Source of the DNA: JANXQG01 sp963824275
Lineage (GTDB): Bacteria > Planctomycetota > Planctomycetia > Pirellulales > Thermoguttaceae
NCBI GenBank assembly: GCA_963824275.1
Contig: CAWGOT010000010.1
Span: 310,001-374,000, forward strand
Length of the DNA stretch: 64,000 nucleotides
Direction: 5' to 3'
Under the pieces are notes generated by a model. The model was given only the letters and a program-made list of their open reading frames with translations. It ran no database searches and was not told where the DNA came from. Of this stretch, positions 33,826 to 42,094 are shown piece after piece (the first letter of the stretch is position 1; every line of letters begins with the position of its first letter). The position numbers were made by a program, and so were the translations under genes.

Positions 33826-34822
33826 ATGCCTGCCCCACACGACGACTTCCTTCCTACCGCCTCCTGGCGGAACTTGCGTTTGCGTGCCAGCCTGTTGCGG
33901 CAGCTTCGCGAGTTCTTCCACGACCGCGGCTTCCTGGAAGTGGAAACGCCGATCCTCTCGGCCGATACGGTCGTCGACCGGCACCTCGATCCCTTTTCGC
34001 TCGATGTCGGCCCGAACGGCGGAAAGCCGCAGACCTTATGGCTGCAAACCTCGCCCGAGTTCGCCATGAAACGGCTCCTGGCGGCCGGGGCCGAGGCCAT
34101 CTTCCAGGTGAGCCGCGTCTTCCGCCAGGAAGAGCAGGGCCCGCTGCACAACCCCGAGTTCACGCTCGTCGAGTGGTATCAGACGAGCGATGCCGACTCC
34201 GATGATATGATTCGCGCCGGCATGCAATTAACAAGCGACCTCTGCCAGGCGCTGCTCGGGCGCGGGCCGGCCGAACTGCTGACATACGCCGAGGCCTTCC
34301 GCCGGCATACCGGCTTGAATCCTCATGCGGCGGAACTGGAAACGCTGATTGCGGCCGCACGGCAGTGCCAGTCACCTCCGCCGGAAAGCCTGGCCAAGGA
34401 CGACCGTGACGGCTGGCTCGATTGGCTCTTGACCGAGCGCGTCCAGTCCCATCTCGGCGTGGCAGCGGCCGGTGCTGCTTTATGATTTTCCGGCCAGCCA
34501 GGCGGCCTTGGCCCAGATCCGACCGGGCGAGCCGCCGCTTGCCGAACGGTTCGAACTTTACGTCTCCGGCTGGGAGTTGGCCAACGGCTATCATGAATTG
34601 CTCGACGCTGGCGAATTGCGCCGCCGCGCCGCCAGGGCGAACGAACTCCGCCGTGGCGACGGCAAGCCGGCCCTGCCCGAGGAAAACCGTCTCCTGGCCG
34701 CCATGCAGCGCGGCCTGCCGCCAGCCGTGGGCTGCGCCTTGGGCTTCGACCGCCTAGTAATGCTGGCCGCCGGGGCCAAATCGATCGAGGAGGTAATCGC
34801 CTTCCCCTGGGACAGGGCCTGA
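33826..34822 (+). CDS. epmA: EF-P lysyl-lysine ligase EpmA (GenX), frameshifted
   Basis: A lysyl-tRNA-synthetase-like protein without the anticodon-binding domain, about 331 residues, which attaches (R)-beta-lysine to EF-P. Class II motif 1 region GFLEVETPILSADTVVDRHL, motif 2 QVSRVFRQEEQGPLHNPEFT with LVEWYQ, and motif 3 VGCALGFDRLVMLAAGAKSI are present, plus YVSGWELANGYHELLD. A one- or two-base loss near 34465 moves the second part (LLYDFPASQAALAQIRPGEP onward) to another frame. It follows efp by 21 bases, surely one operon; epmB is divergent. All three EF-P modification components are therefore clustered. Confidence 0.92.
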
Positions 34823-34852
34823 TTGCGAAGGTGGTGGGCTCAAGTGTATAAT
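34823..34852 (+). promoter_or_regulatory. Sigma-70-like promoter downstream of epmA
   Basis: TTGCGA (34823-34828), 18 bases, TATAAT (34847-34852), starting directly after the epmA stop and pointing toward the nested palindrome and the small gene at 35101. Sequence-based inference. Confidence 0.42.
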
Positions 34853-34902
34853 TAGCTTCCAATAAGAAGGCAAATGCCCTCCCGCCACCGCCGGGCTCGT
34901 CC

Positions 34903-35058
34903 CGGTGGAGCGATGATTGACGGCTAAGACGGGCACCCAACTCGCTCCTAACCGTTTATCCCCGGTTCCGCCGCCCGGCCCACAGGGCCAGGCGGCGGAA
35001 CCGGGGATAAACGGCGATGGCGTGGCGCCGGTCTTAGCTGTCAATCATCGCTCCACCG
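34903..35058. repeat. Large nested palindromic element (156 bases)
   Basis: Outer arms CGGTGGAGCGATGATTGAC plus GGCTAAGAC (34903-34930) pair with GTCTTAGCTGTCAATCATCG and CTCCACCG (35031-35058) with one mismatch. Inner arms CCGTTTATCCCCGGTTCCGC plus CGCC (34952-34975) pair perfectly with 34991-35014. It has the look of a non-autonomous mobile element or a double REP unit. Confidence 0.85.
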
Positions 35059-35100
35059 ACGCGGGGTCGGCGGGGGCATCGACACCACTGGAACCATCAT

Positions 35101-35332
35101 CATGGCTGCCAATCCCTGGAACCCTTACAGGAGTCGCTGGTCCAAGAGTCGGAGACGATCTGGCCGGCGGAGTTGAACCTCGTCAACCCGGCCGATCGCC
35201 AGCGAATCGAGGCCCAGTTGCACGCCGACCCGGCCAAGGCCGAGAACCTCGAATACGTCCGCCTTTACACCGGCTTCAGCCGCCGCATTACGGTCACGCC
35301 CGCCGACATGGCGCGGTTGACGGGAACGTGAA
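35101..35332 (+). CDS. Small hypothetical protein, frameshifted
   Basis: After one inserted base near 35126 the reading is MAANPWNPLQESLVQES, then ETIWPAELNLVNPADRQRIE, AQLHADPAKAENLEYVRLYT and GFSRRITVTPADMARLTGT, about 77 residues with a balanced composition. No family was recognised. It sits between the nested palindrome and a family E palindrome upstream of aroB. Without the correction neither frame gives a complete protein, so it could equally be a fragment of a longer lost gene. Confidence 0.4.
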
Positions 35333-35341
35333 GCACGTACT

Positions 35342-35391
35342 CATCACGCTCCGCCGTGATGGATTTTGACGCATCACGGCGGAGAGTGATG
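35342..35391. repeat. Palindromic element, family E
   Basis: CATCACGCTCCGCCGTGATG and the inverted arm CATCACGGCGGAGAGTGATG (one mismatch), flanked by GTACT and AATAC. Copies with perfect arms lie at 56388-56433 and 62421-62466. This copy lies between the small gene and aroB, ending 24 bases before the aroB start. Confidence 0.82.
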
Positions 35392-35414
35392 AATACGTTG
35401 GACGAGGACTCCCA

Positions 35415-36509
35415 ATGGTCTACGATTTCCTTCGCGTTCGCGTTGATCTGGCCGAGCGGAGCTACGACATCGAAATCGGGACCGACATCCTGGCCCGTGT
35501 CGGCCGCTTCCTAAAAGACCGTGGCAAGGTCTCGCACGCCATCATCTTCACCGATGCCAACGTGCAGGAGCGGCACGCGGTCAAGGTGGCCGAAAGTCTC
35601 GTCGGCGAATCGATCGAGGTGGCCATCGTGGCCGTCACCCCCGGCGAAAAGAGCAAGTCGGTTGAAATGGCGGCCAAGCTCTGGGAGGGCATGCTGGAAC
35701 TCGGCGCCGATCGCAAGACCGTCGTCGTGGCCGTCGGCGGCGGCGTCGTCGGCGACCTCGCCGGCTTCCTTGCCGCCACCTTCGCCCGAGGGCTGCGCTT
35801 CCTGCAGATCCCCACGACCCTCCTGGCCCAGGTCGATAGTTCCGTGGGCGGCAAGGTCGGCATCAACCTCGCCCAGGCCAAGAACATGGTCGGCGCCTTC
35901 CTGCAACCGCTCGGCGTGCTCATCGACACGGCCACGCTCGACACGCTGCCCAAGCGCGAGTACGTTTCAGGGCTGGCCGAGGTGCTCAAGTACGGCGTGA
36001 TTCTCGACGCCGATTTCTTTGCCGATCTGGAATCGAGCACGGCCCAGGTCGTCGCCCGCGATCCCCAGACGCTGGCCCGCGTGATCGCCCGCAGTTGCCG
36101 CTTGAAGGCCGACGTGGTCCAGCAGGACGAGCGTGAGGAGACCGGTCTCAGGGCCGTGTTGAACTACGGCCACACCTTCGCGCATGCCTTTGAGGCCCTG
36201 GCCGGCTACGGCGAGTTGTTGCATGGCGAGGCGGTGAGCATCGGCATGCAATGTGCGGCCCGCCTGGCGCAGCGGCTCGGCCGCGTCGACGCGGCTTTTG
36301 TCCAACGGCAGCGGGCCCTTATCGAAGCCCTTGGCCTGCCGCTCGAAGTTCCGAAGCTCGATCGCAAGCAGATCCTGGCGACGATGATGCACGACAAGAA
36401 GGTCGAGCATGGCAAGCTGCGGTTCATCTTGCCCACGCGGATGGGTCACGTCGAGTTGGTCGGCGATATCGAGTCCAGCGACGTGCAGGCAGCGATGGAA
36501 GAAGGATGA
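35415..36509 (+). CDS. aroB: 3-dehydroquinate synthase
   Basis: 364 residues, complete. AroB converts DAHP to 3-dehydroquinate, step two of the shikimate pathway, using NAD and a divalent metal. Motifs: TPGEKSKSVEMAAKLWEGML, VVVAVGGGVVGDLAGFLAAT (nucleotide loop), IPTTLLAQVDSSVGGKVGIN, GLAEVLKYGVILD, and the metal ligands in LNYGHTFAHAFEAL and LLHGEAVSIGMQCA; MMHDKKVEHGKLRFILPTRM closes the active site. The frame is unbroken, unlike many neighbours. It stands alone between repeats. Confidence 0.96.
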   Translation: MVYDFLRVRVDLAERSYDIEIGTDILARVGRFLKDRGKVSHAIIFTDANVQERHAVKVAESLVGESIEVAIVAVTPGEKSKSVEMAAKLWEGMLELGADRKTVVVAVGGGVVGDLAGFLAATFARGLRFLQIPTTLLAQVDSSVGGKVGINLAQAKNMVGAFLQPLGVLIDTATLDTLPKREYVSGLAEVLKYGVILDADFFADLESSTAQVVARDPQTLARVIARSCRLKADVVQQDEREETGLRAVLNYGHTFAHAFEALAGYGELLHGEAVSIGMQCAARLAQRLGRVDAAFVQRQRALIEALGLPLEVPKLDRKQILATMMHDKKVEHGKLRFILPTRMGHVELVGDIESSDVQAAMEEG

Positions 36510-36525
36510 GATGAAGGGTGCTTCC

Positions 36526-36566
36526 TCCCCTCGCGTTCGGGAGAGGGGTCGGGGGGTGAGGGCTCT
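36526..36566. repeat. Dispersed SPHPNPL-type repeat, copy 2
   Basis: CCCCTCGCGTTCGGGAGAGG followed by GGTCGGGGGGTGAGGGCTC, 17 bases after the aroB stop. Confidence 0.72.
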
Positions 36567-36826
36567 GCAAGAACAAAATTCTGAAAACATCACTCAGCCC
36601 ATCTGCCGCCAGTCGGCCACGAATTTCAACCACCATTCAGGGTGGAATCAATCGTCCATCCAGACGAAAAAGTGGCCAGATGGCTCCTTTTTGAGATTTT
36701 TTGGCGTCGTTACCCATCTATCGGTGGAAAGCAAGATCGCAATAGGCAGTTGTCGAAACTAAGAAAACTGCGAGGAATTGACGACTTTACACTCCAGAGA
36801 GTAATCACAAAAGAGAGGTTGGAGCC
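36567..36826. other. AT-richer non-coding stretch
   Basis: A frame of 96 codons (36642-36932) is open and its middle (RWLLFEIFWRRYPSIGGKQD) is not unlike protein, but it has no ribosome site and its end is only translation of the GGCC decamer array. No gene is supported. Confidence 0.4.
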
Positions 36827-36905
36827 GGCCAAAAACTGGCCACGTTCGGCCAAATCTGGCCAAATCCGGCCAAATCCGGCCACTTATGGCAACATCTGGC
36901 CACTG
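36827..36905. repeat. Decamer tandem array GGCCAAATCY
   Basis: GGCC (once GGCA) recurs at 36827, 36838, 36848, 36858, 36868, 36878, 36888 and 36898, i.e. at a 10-base pitch, with AAATCT/AAATCC between the central units. Confidence 0.85.
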
Positions 36906-37021
36906 TTCAGGGAAATTTTCATCCTTCACTGAATTTCTCTTGGTGGGGTCAAAAAAATCCGTTTTTAATTGCCGATCCTCCGCTGTAGCTGGAAAACATG
37001 CCTCGACTGCAGAATGCGAGA

Positions 37022-37130
37022 ACTTCGCGCGGCCTGAAATGCGCCGATACTAACCCGAAGCGCAAGCGAGGGCCGCAACCGGTTCCCGCGCTTGCGCTTT
37101 GGGTTAGTATCGTTCTTGGCCGCGCGAAGT
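37022..37130. repeat. Nested palindrome, family C copy 1
   Basis: Outer arms ACTTCGCGCGGCC (37022-37034) and GGCCGCGCGAAGT (37118-37130); inner arms GATACTAACCCGAAGCGCAAG and its near complement CTTGCGCTTTGGGTTAGTATC. A sister element lies at 50858-50976. Confidence 0.85.
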
Positions 37131-37173
37131 GTAGTGCCCATCTTCCCGCCAGCAGAGCGCAGCCCGATCCGCA

Positions 37174-37201
37174 GGCCCTCGGTGCTGCCGCACCGAGGGC
37201 C
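37174..37201. terminator. Terminator-like hairpin
   Basis: GGCCCTCGGTGC (37174-37185), loop TGCC, GCACCGAGGGCC (37190-37201): a perfect 12-base-pair GC-rich stem followed by GTTTCAATCTTG. The T-tract is weak, so termination is only possible, not certain. Confidence 0.5.
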
Positions 37202-37221
37202 GTTTCAATCTTGAATAAATT

Positions 37222-37295
37222 GTCAAAGAGCGGCTCGTATATCCATATATACGGATTTCGTGCCTGCGATGGGAAAAAAAATTTTGCCGCAAGGC
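37222..37295. repeat. Conserved AT-rich box shared with 56098-56175
   Basis: TCAAAGAGCG, then CATATATACGGATTTCG, then ATGGGAAAAAAAATTTTGCC and GCAAGGC. The same order (TCAAAGAACG, CATATATACGGATTTGG, ATGGGAAAAGAAGATCTGCC, CTGCGGC) occurs at 56098-56175. Confidence 0.65.
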
Positions 37296-37445
37296 TCACG
37301 ATTTAGCCCTAAGAGATTCGCTGAAAACGGTTTAGGACAAGAGAAAAAACTTTGTTTGACCTGCAGGCGAATGCGCGTTTTCACCCCTCGTCACAGGGGG
37401 AAGCTTGCCATTGATGGTGGTGGTTTTTGCCACTCTGTGCACTGC

Positions 37446-37492
37446 ACGCCTTCACCCCCTCGCGCAGGGAGCGGGCGGGGGGTGAGGGCGAT
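37446..37492. repeat. Dispersed SPHPNPL-type repeat, copy 3
   Basis: CACCCCCTCGCGCAGGGAGC then GGGCGGGGGGTGAGGGCG, a third copy of the element seen at 26143 and 36526. Confidence 0.7.
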
Positions 37493-37890
37493 TTCTTCCG
37501 CACTGACCTCCTGCTTTGAACTGCGAATTCCGTGAAGACATCCGCAATTTCGACGAAGCTGCGCAGGCTCTGTTCGGTTCGGTCTCTTTCAGCTTTGGGC
37601 CGACCAGCCGCACCGGCCGACCCGCGACCTCGACCTATTAGGCCGCGGCGACGACTCCATCGCCCGCTTCGTGCGGATCTTCCAGGATCTGCGATCCCCG
37701 AGTGGAGGATGATGGTTTGGAGTTCCTCGCGAGTTCAGTCCAGGGTCAGCGGATCAAGCAGGACCAGGAATACGCGTGCCGAGGTCGTCAGCACGCTGCG
37801 TGCGTTCCTCCTGCCTGCGATCCTGTCAATCACGGCGAAAGAGCCGTTTGAGACGGTGTGGCAATATGGTGGGCTGTGGCTTGAGCCACG
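37493..37890. other. Non-coding stretch with gene debris
   Basis: Short protein-like pieces (EDIRNFDEAAQALFGSVSF near 37530-37590) appear in one frame and stop at 37640. Nothing can be assigned to a family; probably the remains of a gene removed by rearrangement. Confidence 0.35.
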
Positions 37891-38460
37891 CTAGCAACCA
37901 AACGCCAATTCCAGGCAAACCACGATCGCGAGAAGGCCGGCGGAGAGATAGGCCGCACGGCGATCGACAACGCCCTGCGCTTGCCCAAGCCCGAAATCCG
38001 GACCAAGGCCGTTCCAAAGATACAATCCGGCCGGCAAGGCGATCAACCCGAAGAGCCAAAGCGACCAGAGCGGGTTGCCGAGGCGGATCATGTCGCCCGC
38101 GTCGCCGACTTTTCCCAGCGACCCGGCCCCGATATATCCCCCGTTGGCAATCAAACAGGTTCCGGCAAAGAACTGGAAAAGGTATGACCATTTCGGCAAG
38201 ATAGCCTTGGAGACGGCAAGAAGTACCAAGGGCAGCACGACGCCGACAACCGGCCCCGCCCACACGACCAGCAAGGGCCATGCGCTGCCGGAACTGTCGG
38301 TGCGCGAAAAGACCAAGGGACTCAGGACGACTTTCGAAATCGCGCCGCCCGTGGCGAGGCAGCATACGACGTGCCCGAACTCGTGGACCACCTGCATCAG
38401 CAGCCAGCATAGCGGCAGGAAGGTGCCGATCAATACTATCTGGTGGAGGCGGTTCCGCAT
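37891..38460 (-). CDS. M50-like membrane metallopeptidase
   Basis: 189 residues with five or so membrane segments. The first (IVLIGTFLPLCWLLMQVVHE) runs into the zinc motif VVHEFGHVVCC (HExxH). GPVVGVVLPLVLLAV contains the Gly-Pro typical of the region after the first site, and NPLWSLWLFGLIALPAGLYL may replace the usual LDG motif, which is not seen. It is shorter than site-2 proteases, so it may be a degenerate or specialised member. It stands alone, divergent from the membrane protein at 38634. Confidence 0.65.
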   Translation of the reverse strand: MRNRLHQIVLIGTFLPLCWLLMQVVHEFGHVVCCLATGGAISKVVLSPLVFSRTDSSGSAWPLLVVWAGPVVGVVLPLVLLAVSKAILPKWSYLFQFFAGTCLIANGGYIGAGSLGKVGDAGDMIRLGNPLWSLWLFGLIALPAGLYLWNGLGPDFGLGQAQGVVDRRAAYLSAGLLAIVVCLELAFGC

Positions 38461-38633
38461 TCAGGTAGTATAGCAGGCCAGGGCTGCGCCGCGTATGTCA
38501 ATGGCGCCGGCGCCTACCCCGGTTGTCATGCGCCGCGATACGATCTAAGATGGAGTGGTGGCAAGTTGGCGTGCTCGCCGACCTTGCTGAGTACTCCGCT
38601 TGATTGACTTTCGTTCAAAAGAGCGAGAAGATA

Positions 38634-39599
38634 ATGCTCTATGTTTTCTGGAGTTCGTTTGCCTTATCGCTGGGCTTGCTTGTAGCCGCTGTGTTGATCC
38701 TCTCGCCGGAGCGTAAGCACGTGCTGGACGTGCGTGCTAATCCGCTCGTCATTCCCCTAGCTTGGCTAAACCTGGCGGTGTTCGTGGCGTGCATCATCCT
38801 GACGAGTGAACGGGGGGCCGGCACTTCCGAGCTTGCGAAGGCAGGGATGGCAGCCGTTGCCAGCGTAGCCGTTTGCGCTGCAACGCTGTTTGTCGTGAGA
38901 GGCACGGCCACCCTGCGCCTTGGTCGTTTCCAGTTCAGTTTGGCAACGTTGCTCGCGAGCTTTGTCGTTTTTGCCGTTGTCTTCGGCTGGGTCTCGGGCC
39001 GGATCGTTCTCCGGCCAAACGATATGCAAAACGCGACTTGGGAAGTCAACCTTAACGGCGAGGACACAAAGTACTTCGATCTTTCCCTGCCGTCCGACTG
39101 GAAGGCATCAACTTGCTGTTTGGTCGTGAATTCCTTCAAGGCGACTGGGCCGCTTCCGGCTTGTGGTCTCGACTTCGACGATGAGCGCTACCAGCAGATT
39201 GAAACACGCACGCTCTTGCCGAGCCAGAGGCAGTCACACTTCGCCTTTCAGAGTTCTGTGATTCCAGTCAGCGCTGGCATGAAACTCCGAGTGCTGTTGC
39301 GTGCCGTGCGGCAGACAATCTACGACGTGGAACGCGATAAAGCACAGCCCTTGTATAATGGCGATACATACCTCGTGGTACTGATCGAGGGAAAGTCGCC
39401 TGGAACCACTTTTCGCTGCGGCGATGACTCTATCCCATTGACAACGCTGCGCGGAACCACAACACAACTGTTTAGTCTCGGAAGGTCGAGACCCGGCAAG
39501 GAATGGGAAAGCAAGAGGATTGTCCTCGGACAACTTTACACCATCGACGATGCCGGCGCGAGCTACGTTCATGAAATTGAACTTCGAGCCGTCGAGTAA
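38634..39599 (+). CDS. Membrane protein with RFQFS motif, unknown function
   Basis: 321 residues. Four membrane segments lie in the first ~130 residues (WSSFALSLGLLVAAVLILS; VIPLAWLNLAVFVACIIL; MAAVASVAVCAATLFVV; and RFQFSLATLLASFVVFAVVF). They are followed by an extracytoplasmic domain of beta character (WEVNLNGEDTKYFDLSLPSD; LRVLLRAVRQTIYDVERD; YLVVLIEGKSPGTTFRCG). The RFQFSLxTLL entry to the last helix is shared with the LRR protein at 3218 and is frequent in planctomycetes. No enzymatic motif was recognised. GAGAAG before ATG 38634 supports the start. Confidence 0.68.
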   Translation: MLYVFWSSFALSLGLLVAAVLILSPERKHVLDVRANPLVIPLAWLNLAVFVACIILTSERGAGTSELAKAGMAAVASVAVCAATLFVVRGTATLRLGRFQFSLATLLASFVVFAVVFGWVSGRIVLRPNDMQNATWEVNLNGEDTKYFDLSLPSDWKASTCCLVVNSFKATGPLPACGLDFDDERYQQIETRTLLPSQRQSHFAFQSSVIPVSAGMKLRVLLRAVRQTIYDVERDKAQPLYNGDTYLVVLIEGKSPGTTFRCGDDSIPLTTLRGTTTQLFSLGRSRPGKEWESKRIVLGQLYTIDDAGASYVHEIELRAVE

Positions 39600-39960
39600 C
39601 TTGCGCGTCTGCCAGCCACCAGGGCTGCGCTTCTCGCTGGGCGAGCGGCTGGGCCTTTGGCCCAAAGACGGATGCAGATTCGGCTCGTGCCCCCGTACTC
39701 GGGTTGCCACCCAGGCGCCGGACCGGTCGAGGCTCGGATACCCTGCCGCAAGCTACCGACCGAAGACCGTACGCTGGCCAAGGTCGGCAAGCGCGGGCCA
39801 ATGGTGGGACTCGCTCCACTCGGCCCACCCTACGATCTACGATCTTTCCCAGAGAAAAACCCTGCTCGACTGGACACGCGGGCCCAAATGGGATAGTCTA
39901 GGGGTTAGGGAGCCATCCTGGCAGATAAGGGCTGAGAGGATGGAAGAGCGCGAAGCGGGG
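39600..39960. other. Intergenic region with repeats upstream of the radical SAM gene
   Basis: Holds short GC-rich palindromes near 39610-39670 and the family A element at 39801-39833. A frame is open throughout, but it reads only repeat sequence. No promoter stands out. Confidence 0.45.
39801..39833. repeat. REP-like element, family A (single unit)
   Basis: ATGGTGGGACTCGCTCCACT then CGGCCCACCCTAC, the same unit that occurs twice in inverted orientation at 47391-47473. Confidence 0.78.
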
Positions 39961-41183
39961 ATGCCGATGCGATACGATCGCTTTCATCTCGTGCTGATGG
40001 CCACGCACGCCTGCAATCTGCGCTGCGACTATTGCTACACCGGCCGGAAATTTCGCCGCTCCATGCCCTGGGAAATCGGATTGGCGGCAATTCGGCGGGC
40101 CGCCCGCTCGCTCCGGCCCGGCGGGGTTCTTGAACTGGGCTTCTTCGGCGGCGAACCGCTCCTGGAGGCCGAGACCATCGCCCGCTGGATCGATGCCGCA
40201 CACGAGATCGCGTCGGCCGCCAAAATCGCACTGCGGCTTGGCATGACCACCAATGGCACGATCGTCTCCGATGCGGCCTGGAAGCTCATGCTGCGGCCAG
40301 ATTTGGAACTGTGCGTCAGCCACGACGGCCTGCCGCAGGTCCATGACCGCCATCGCCGTCGCGGCAACCAGCCCACGGCCAGGAAGGTCGCCGATACGCT
40401 GGCGCGCCTGCTTGCGGCAGGACGTAAAGTGCGGGCCGTGATGGTGGTGCGGCCCGATTCCGCGGCCTTGCTGCCCGAATGCATCGGCTGGCTCTGGGAC
40501 CGCGGCCTGCGACGGTTCGATCCGACGTTGGACATTTGGGCGGCGTGGGACCGCGCAGGGCTGGAGTCGCTCGAGGCCGGCCTGATTGGCGCCGCGGAGT
40601 TCTGGCGGCAACACCTGCCCCAGATTGGCGTGAGCTGGTTCGACGAGAAGGCCGCGCCATGCTTGGCCTGCCCATCGAGCCCTCGTCCCGCTGCGGGTTC
40701 GGCGATGGCGAGGTGGCGGTGGCCCCCAGCGGAAATCTCTATCCCTGCGAACGGCTGATCGGTGAAGACCGCCCCGATCATCCGCTGCGGTTGCCGGGCC
40801 ATGTGCTGGAGGGCAGCGACTTTTGCCGCCCGTCGATGCCCGGCCGATCGGCGGAGGAGTGTGCCGGCTGTGCCGCGCGGCAACAGTGCAATACGACTTG
40901 CCGCTGCAATAACTTCGTGCGAACGGGCGACATCCGCCGCCCCGACGCGCTGCTTTGTTTTCTCGATCGTGTCTGCGCTCGCGAGACGGCGCGAAACCTC
41001 AACGGCTATCCGGGAAGTCTCAGGCCGGAAATCGGCATTGAAGCCCGAAGGGGCACCCGCTTGCGGGTCAGCGAGGAACCAAACGCTGGAAGCGGATTCC
41101 TCGCTTGCGCGTCGGGCTTTTGTGCCCGAAATAACCGGGCAGACTTCCAGCAACTTTACCAACCAGAAGGAGGCAAATCATGA
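39961..41183 (+). CDS. Radical SAM/SPASM enzyme, probable peptide maturase, frameshifted
   Basis: The N-terminal radical SAM domain reads LMATHACNLRCDYCYTGRKF (CxxxCxxC), then GGVLELGFFGGEPLLEAETI and RLGMTTNGTIVSD. One base is missing near 40657, after which the SPASM domain reads SRCGFGDGEVAVAPSGNLYP, CERL, ECAGCAARQQCNTTCRCNNF, with cysteines spaced for auxiliary iron-sulphur clusters. SPASM enzymes usually modify ribosomal peptides or enzyme cysteines. The last ~45 residues translate a family F palindrome. It overlaps (ATGA) a small membrane protein and then signal peptidase I, suggesting maturation plus export. Start could also be the ATG 20 bases upstream. Confidence 0.82.
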
Positions 41184-41515
41184 ACGACGAACCCAACCAG
41201 GCAACGAACCCCGACGAATCGTTGGCGCAAGCCATGCCCGATCCGGCTGGCCCTCCCAAGCCGGTCGAGAAGGAAGATGACGTGTTGCGGGCCCTTGCCG
41301 TCGTGGGCGTGGTGCTCGTCGCCGGCGGCGGTCTCTTGCTGCCGCTCACGGCATCCACCGGTGCAACCTCGGGCGCGACGCGATCGGCCAAGATCCAGTG
41401 GGAGCAGCGCGAGGCCGAGGTCCGCCAAGCGATGGCCCAGGACGATGCCTCGCTGCCGGCGAATGCCAATCAAGACAGCAGCCAAGCGGGGACCGGCGAT
41501 CGTGGCGGAGAGTAG
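41180..41515 (+). CDS. Small single-pass membrane protein coupled to the radical SAM gene
   Basis: 111 residues: an acidic, Pro-rich N-terminus (NDEPNQATNPDESLAQAMPD), a basic-acidic patch, one membrane helix (ALAVVGVVLVAGGGLLLPL), then a hydrophilic Ala/Thr/Gln-rich tail (TASTGATSGATRSAKIQWEQ). No family was recognised. Its start overlaps the radical SAM stop, AAGGAGG precedes it, and its end overlaps the signal peptidase start. That position between maturase and peptidase makes it a candidate substrate or anchor of the pair, though there are no cysteines to modify. Confidence 0.65.
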   Translation: MNDEPNQATNPDESLAQAMPDPAGPPKPVEKEDDVLRALAVVGVVLVAGGGLLLPLTASTGATSGATRSAKIQWEQREAEVRQAMAQDDASLPANANQDSSQAGTGDRGGE

Positions 41516-42071
41516 CCCTCGGTATCGCCGCTGGATGCGATGGGGCCTGCGCCAGATCGAGCATTGTCTCGCCTTGATCGGGCTGGGGACGGTCGTTTAC
41601 TTCTCCTGTTTCGACCTCTCGCGCGTGACCTCCGGCTCCATGAAGCCGACGCTCCGCGGCGAGGGCCTCAAGAGCGGCGACCTGGTGCTCACGGAACGCG
41701 TATCGGGCTGGTTCCGCCAGCCCCGCCGCTGGGAGGTGATCGCCTTTCGCCGCGACGACGGCGTGCAGGTGATGAAGCGGGTCGTCGGTCTGCCGGGCGA
41801 AAAGATCCAGATGCGACGCGAGGGCCGGATTGTGATCAACGGCGAGGAAATCGCCGTGCCCGAGTCGCTTGCCTTCTTGAAGTATTTTCCCTTCGGCAAT
41901 TTGGTTGAGAACAAGAGCGTCGATTGCGGCGACGGCTACTATGTGTTGGGAGATGATAGTGTGGATTCCGACGACAGCCGCTTCAACGGTCCCGTGCGGC
42001 CGGCGGAAATGATCGGCAGGGCCTGGCTGATCCTCGCCCCGGCCGAGCACCGACGTTTTGTCAACCCATGA
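41502..42071 (+). CDS. Signal peptidase I
   Basis: 189 residues, S26 family. A membrane helix (HCLALIGLGTVVYFSCFDLS) precedes the catalytic serine in VTSGSMKPTLRGEGL. The catalytic lysine is in QVMKRVVGLPGEKIQMRREG, and GYYVLGDDSVDSDDSRFNGP is the conserved box E. It cleaves signal peptides on the outer face of the membrane. GTG 41502 overlaps the upstream gene; ATG 41535 is the alternative. As part of a radical SAM operon it may be dedicated to one substrate rather than the housekeeping enzyme. Confidence 0.9.
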   Translation: MAESSPRYRRWMRWGLRQIEHCLALIGLGTVVYFSCFDLSRVTSGSMKPTLRGEGLKSGDLVLTERVSGWFRQPRRWEVIAFRRDDGVQVMKRVVGLPGEKIQMRREGRIVINGEEIAVPESLAFLKYFPFGNLVENKSVDCGDGYYVLGDDSVDSDDSRFNGPVRPAEMIGRAWLILAPAEHRRFVNP

Positions 42072-42094
42072 GCGAGTTCTGGCAATAGATTATC

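Noticed and set aside
36827..36905. Possible CRISPR-like or iteron origin
   Set aside because: Ten-base pitch is too short for CRISPR, and no dnaA, repA or DnaA-box cluster was seen nearby. Kept only as a phased repeat.
36642..36932. A 96-residue gene after aroB
   Set aside because: No ribosome site, and its last third is only the decamer array translated.
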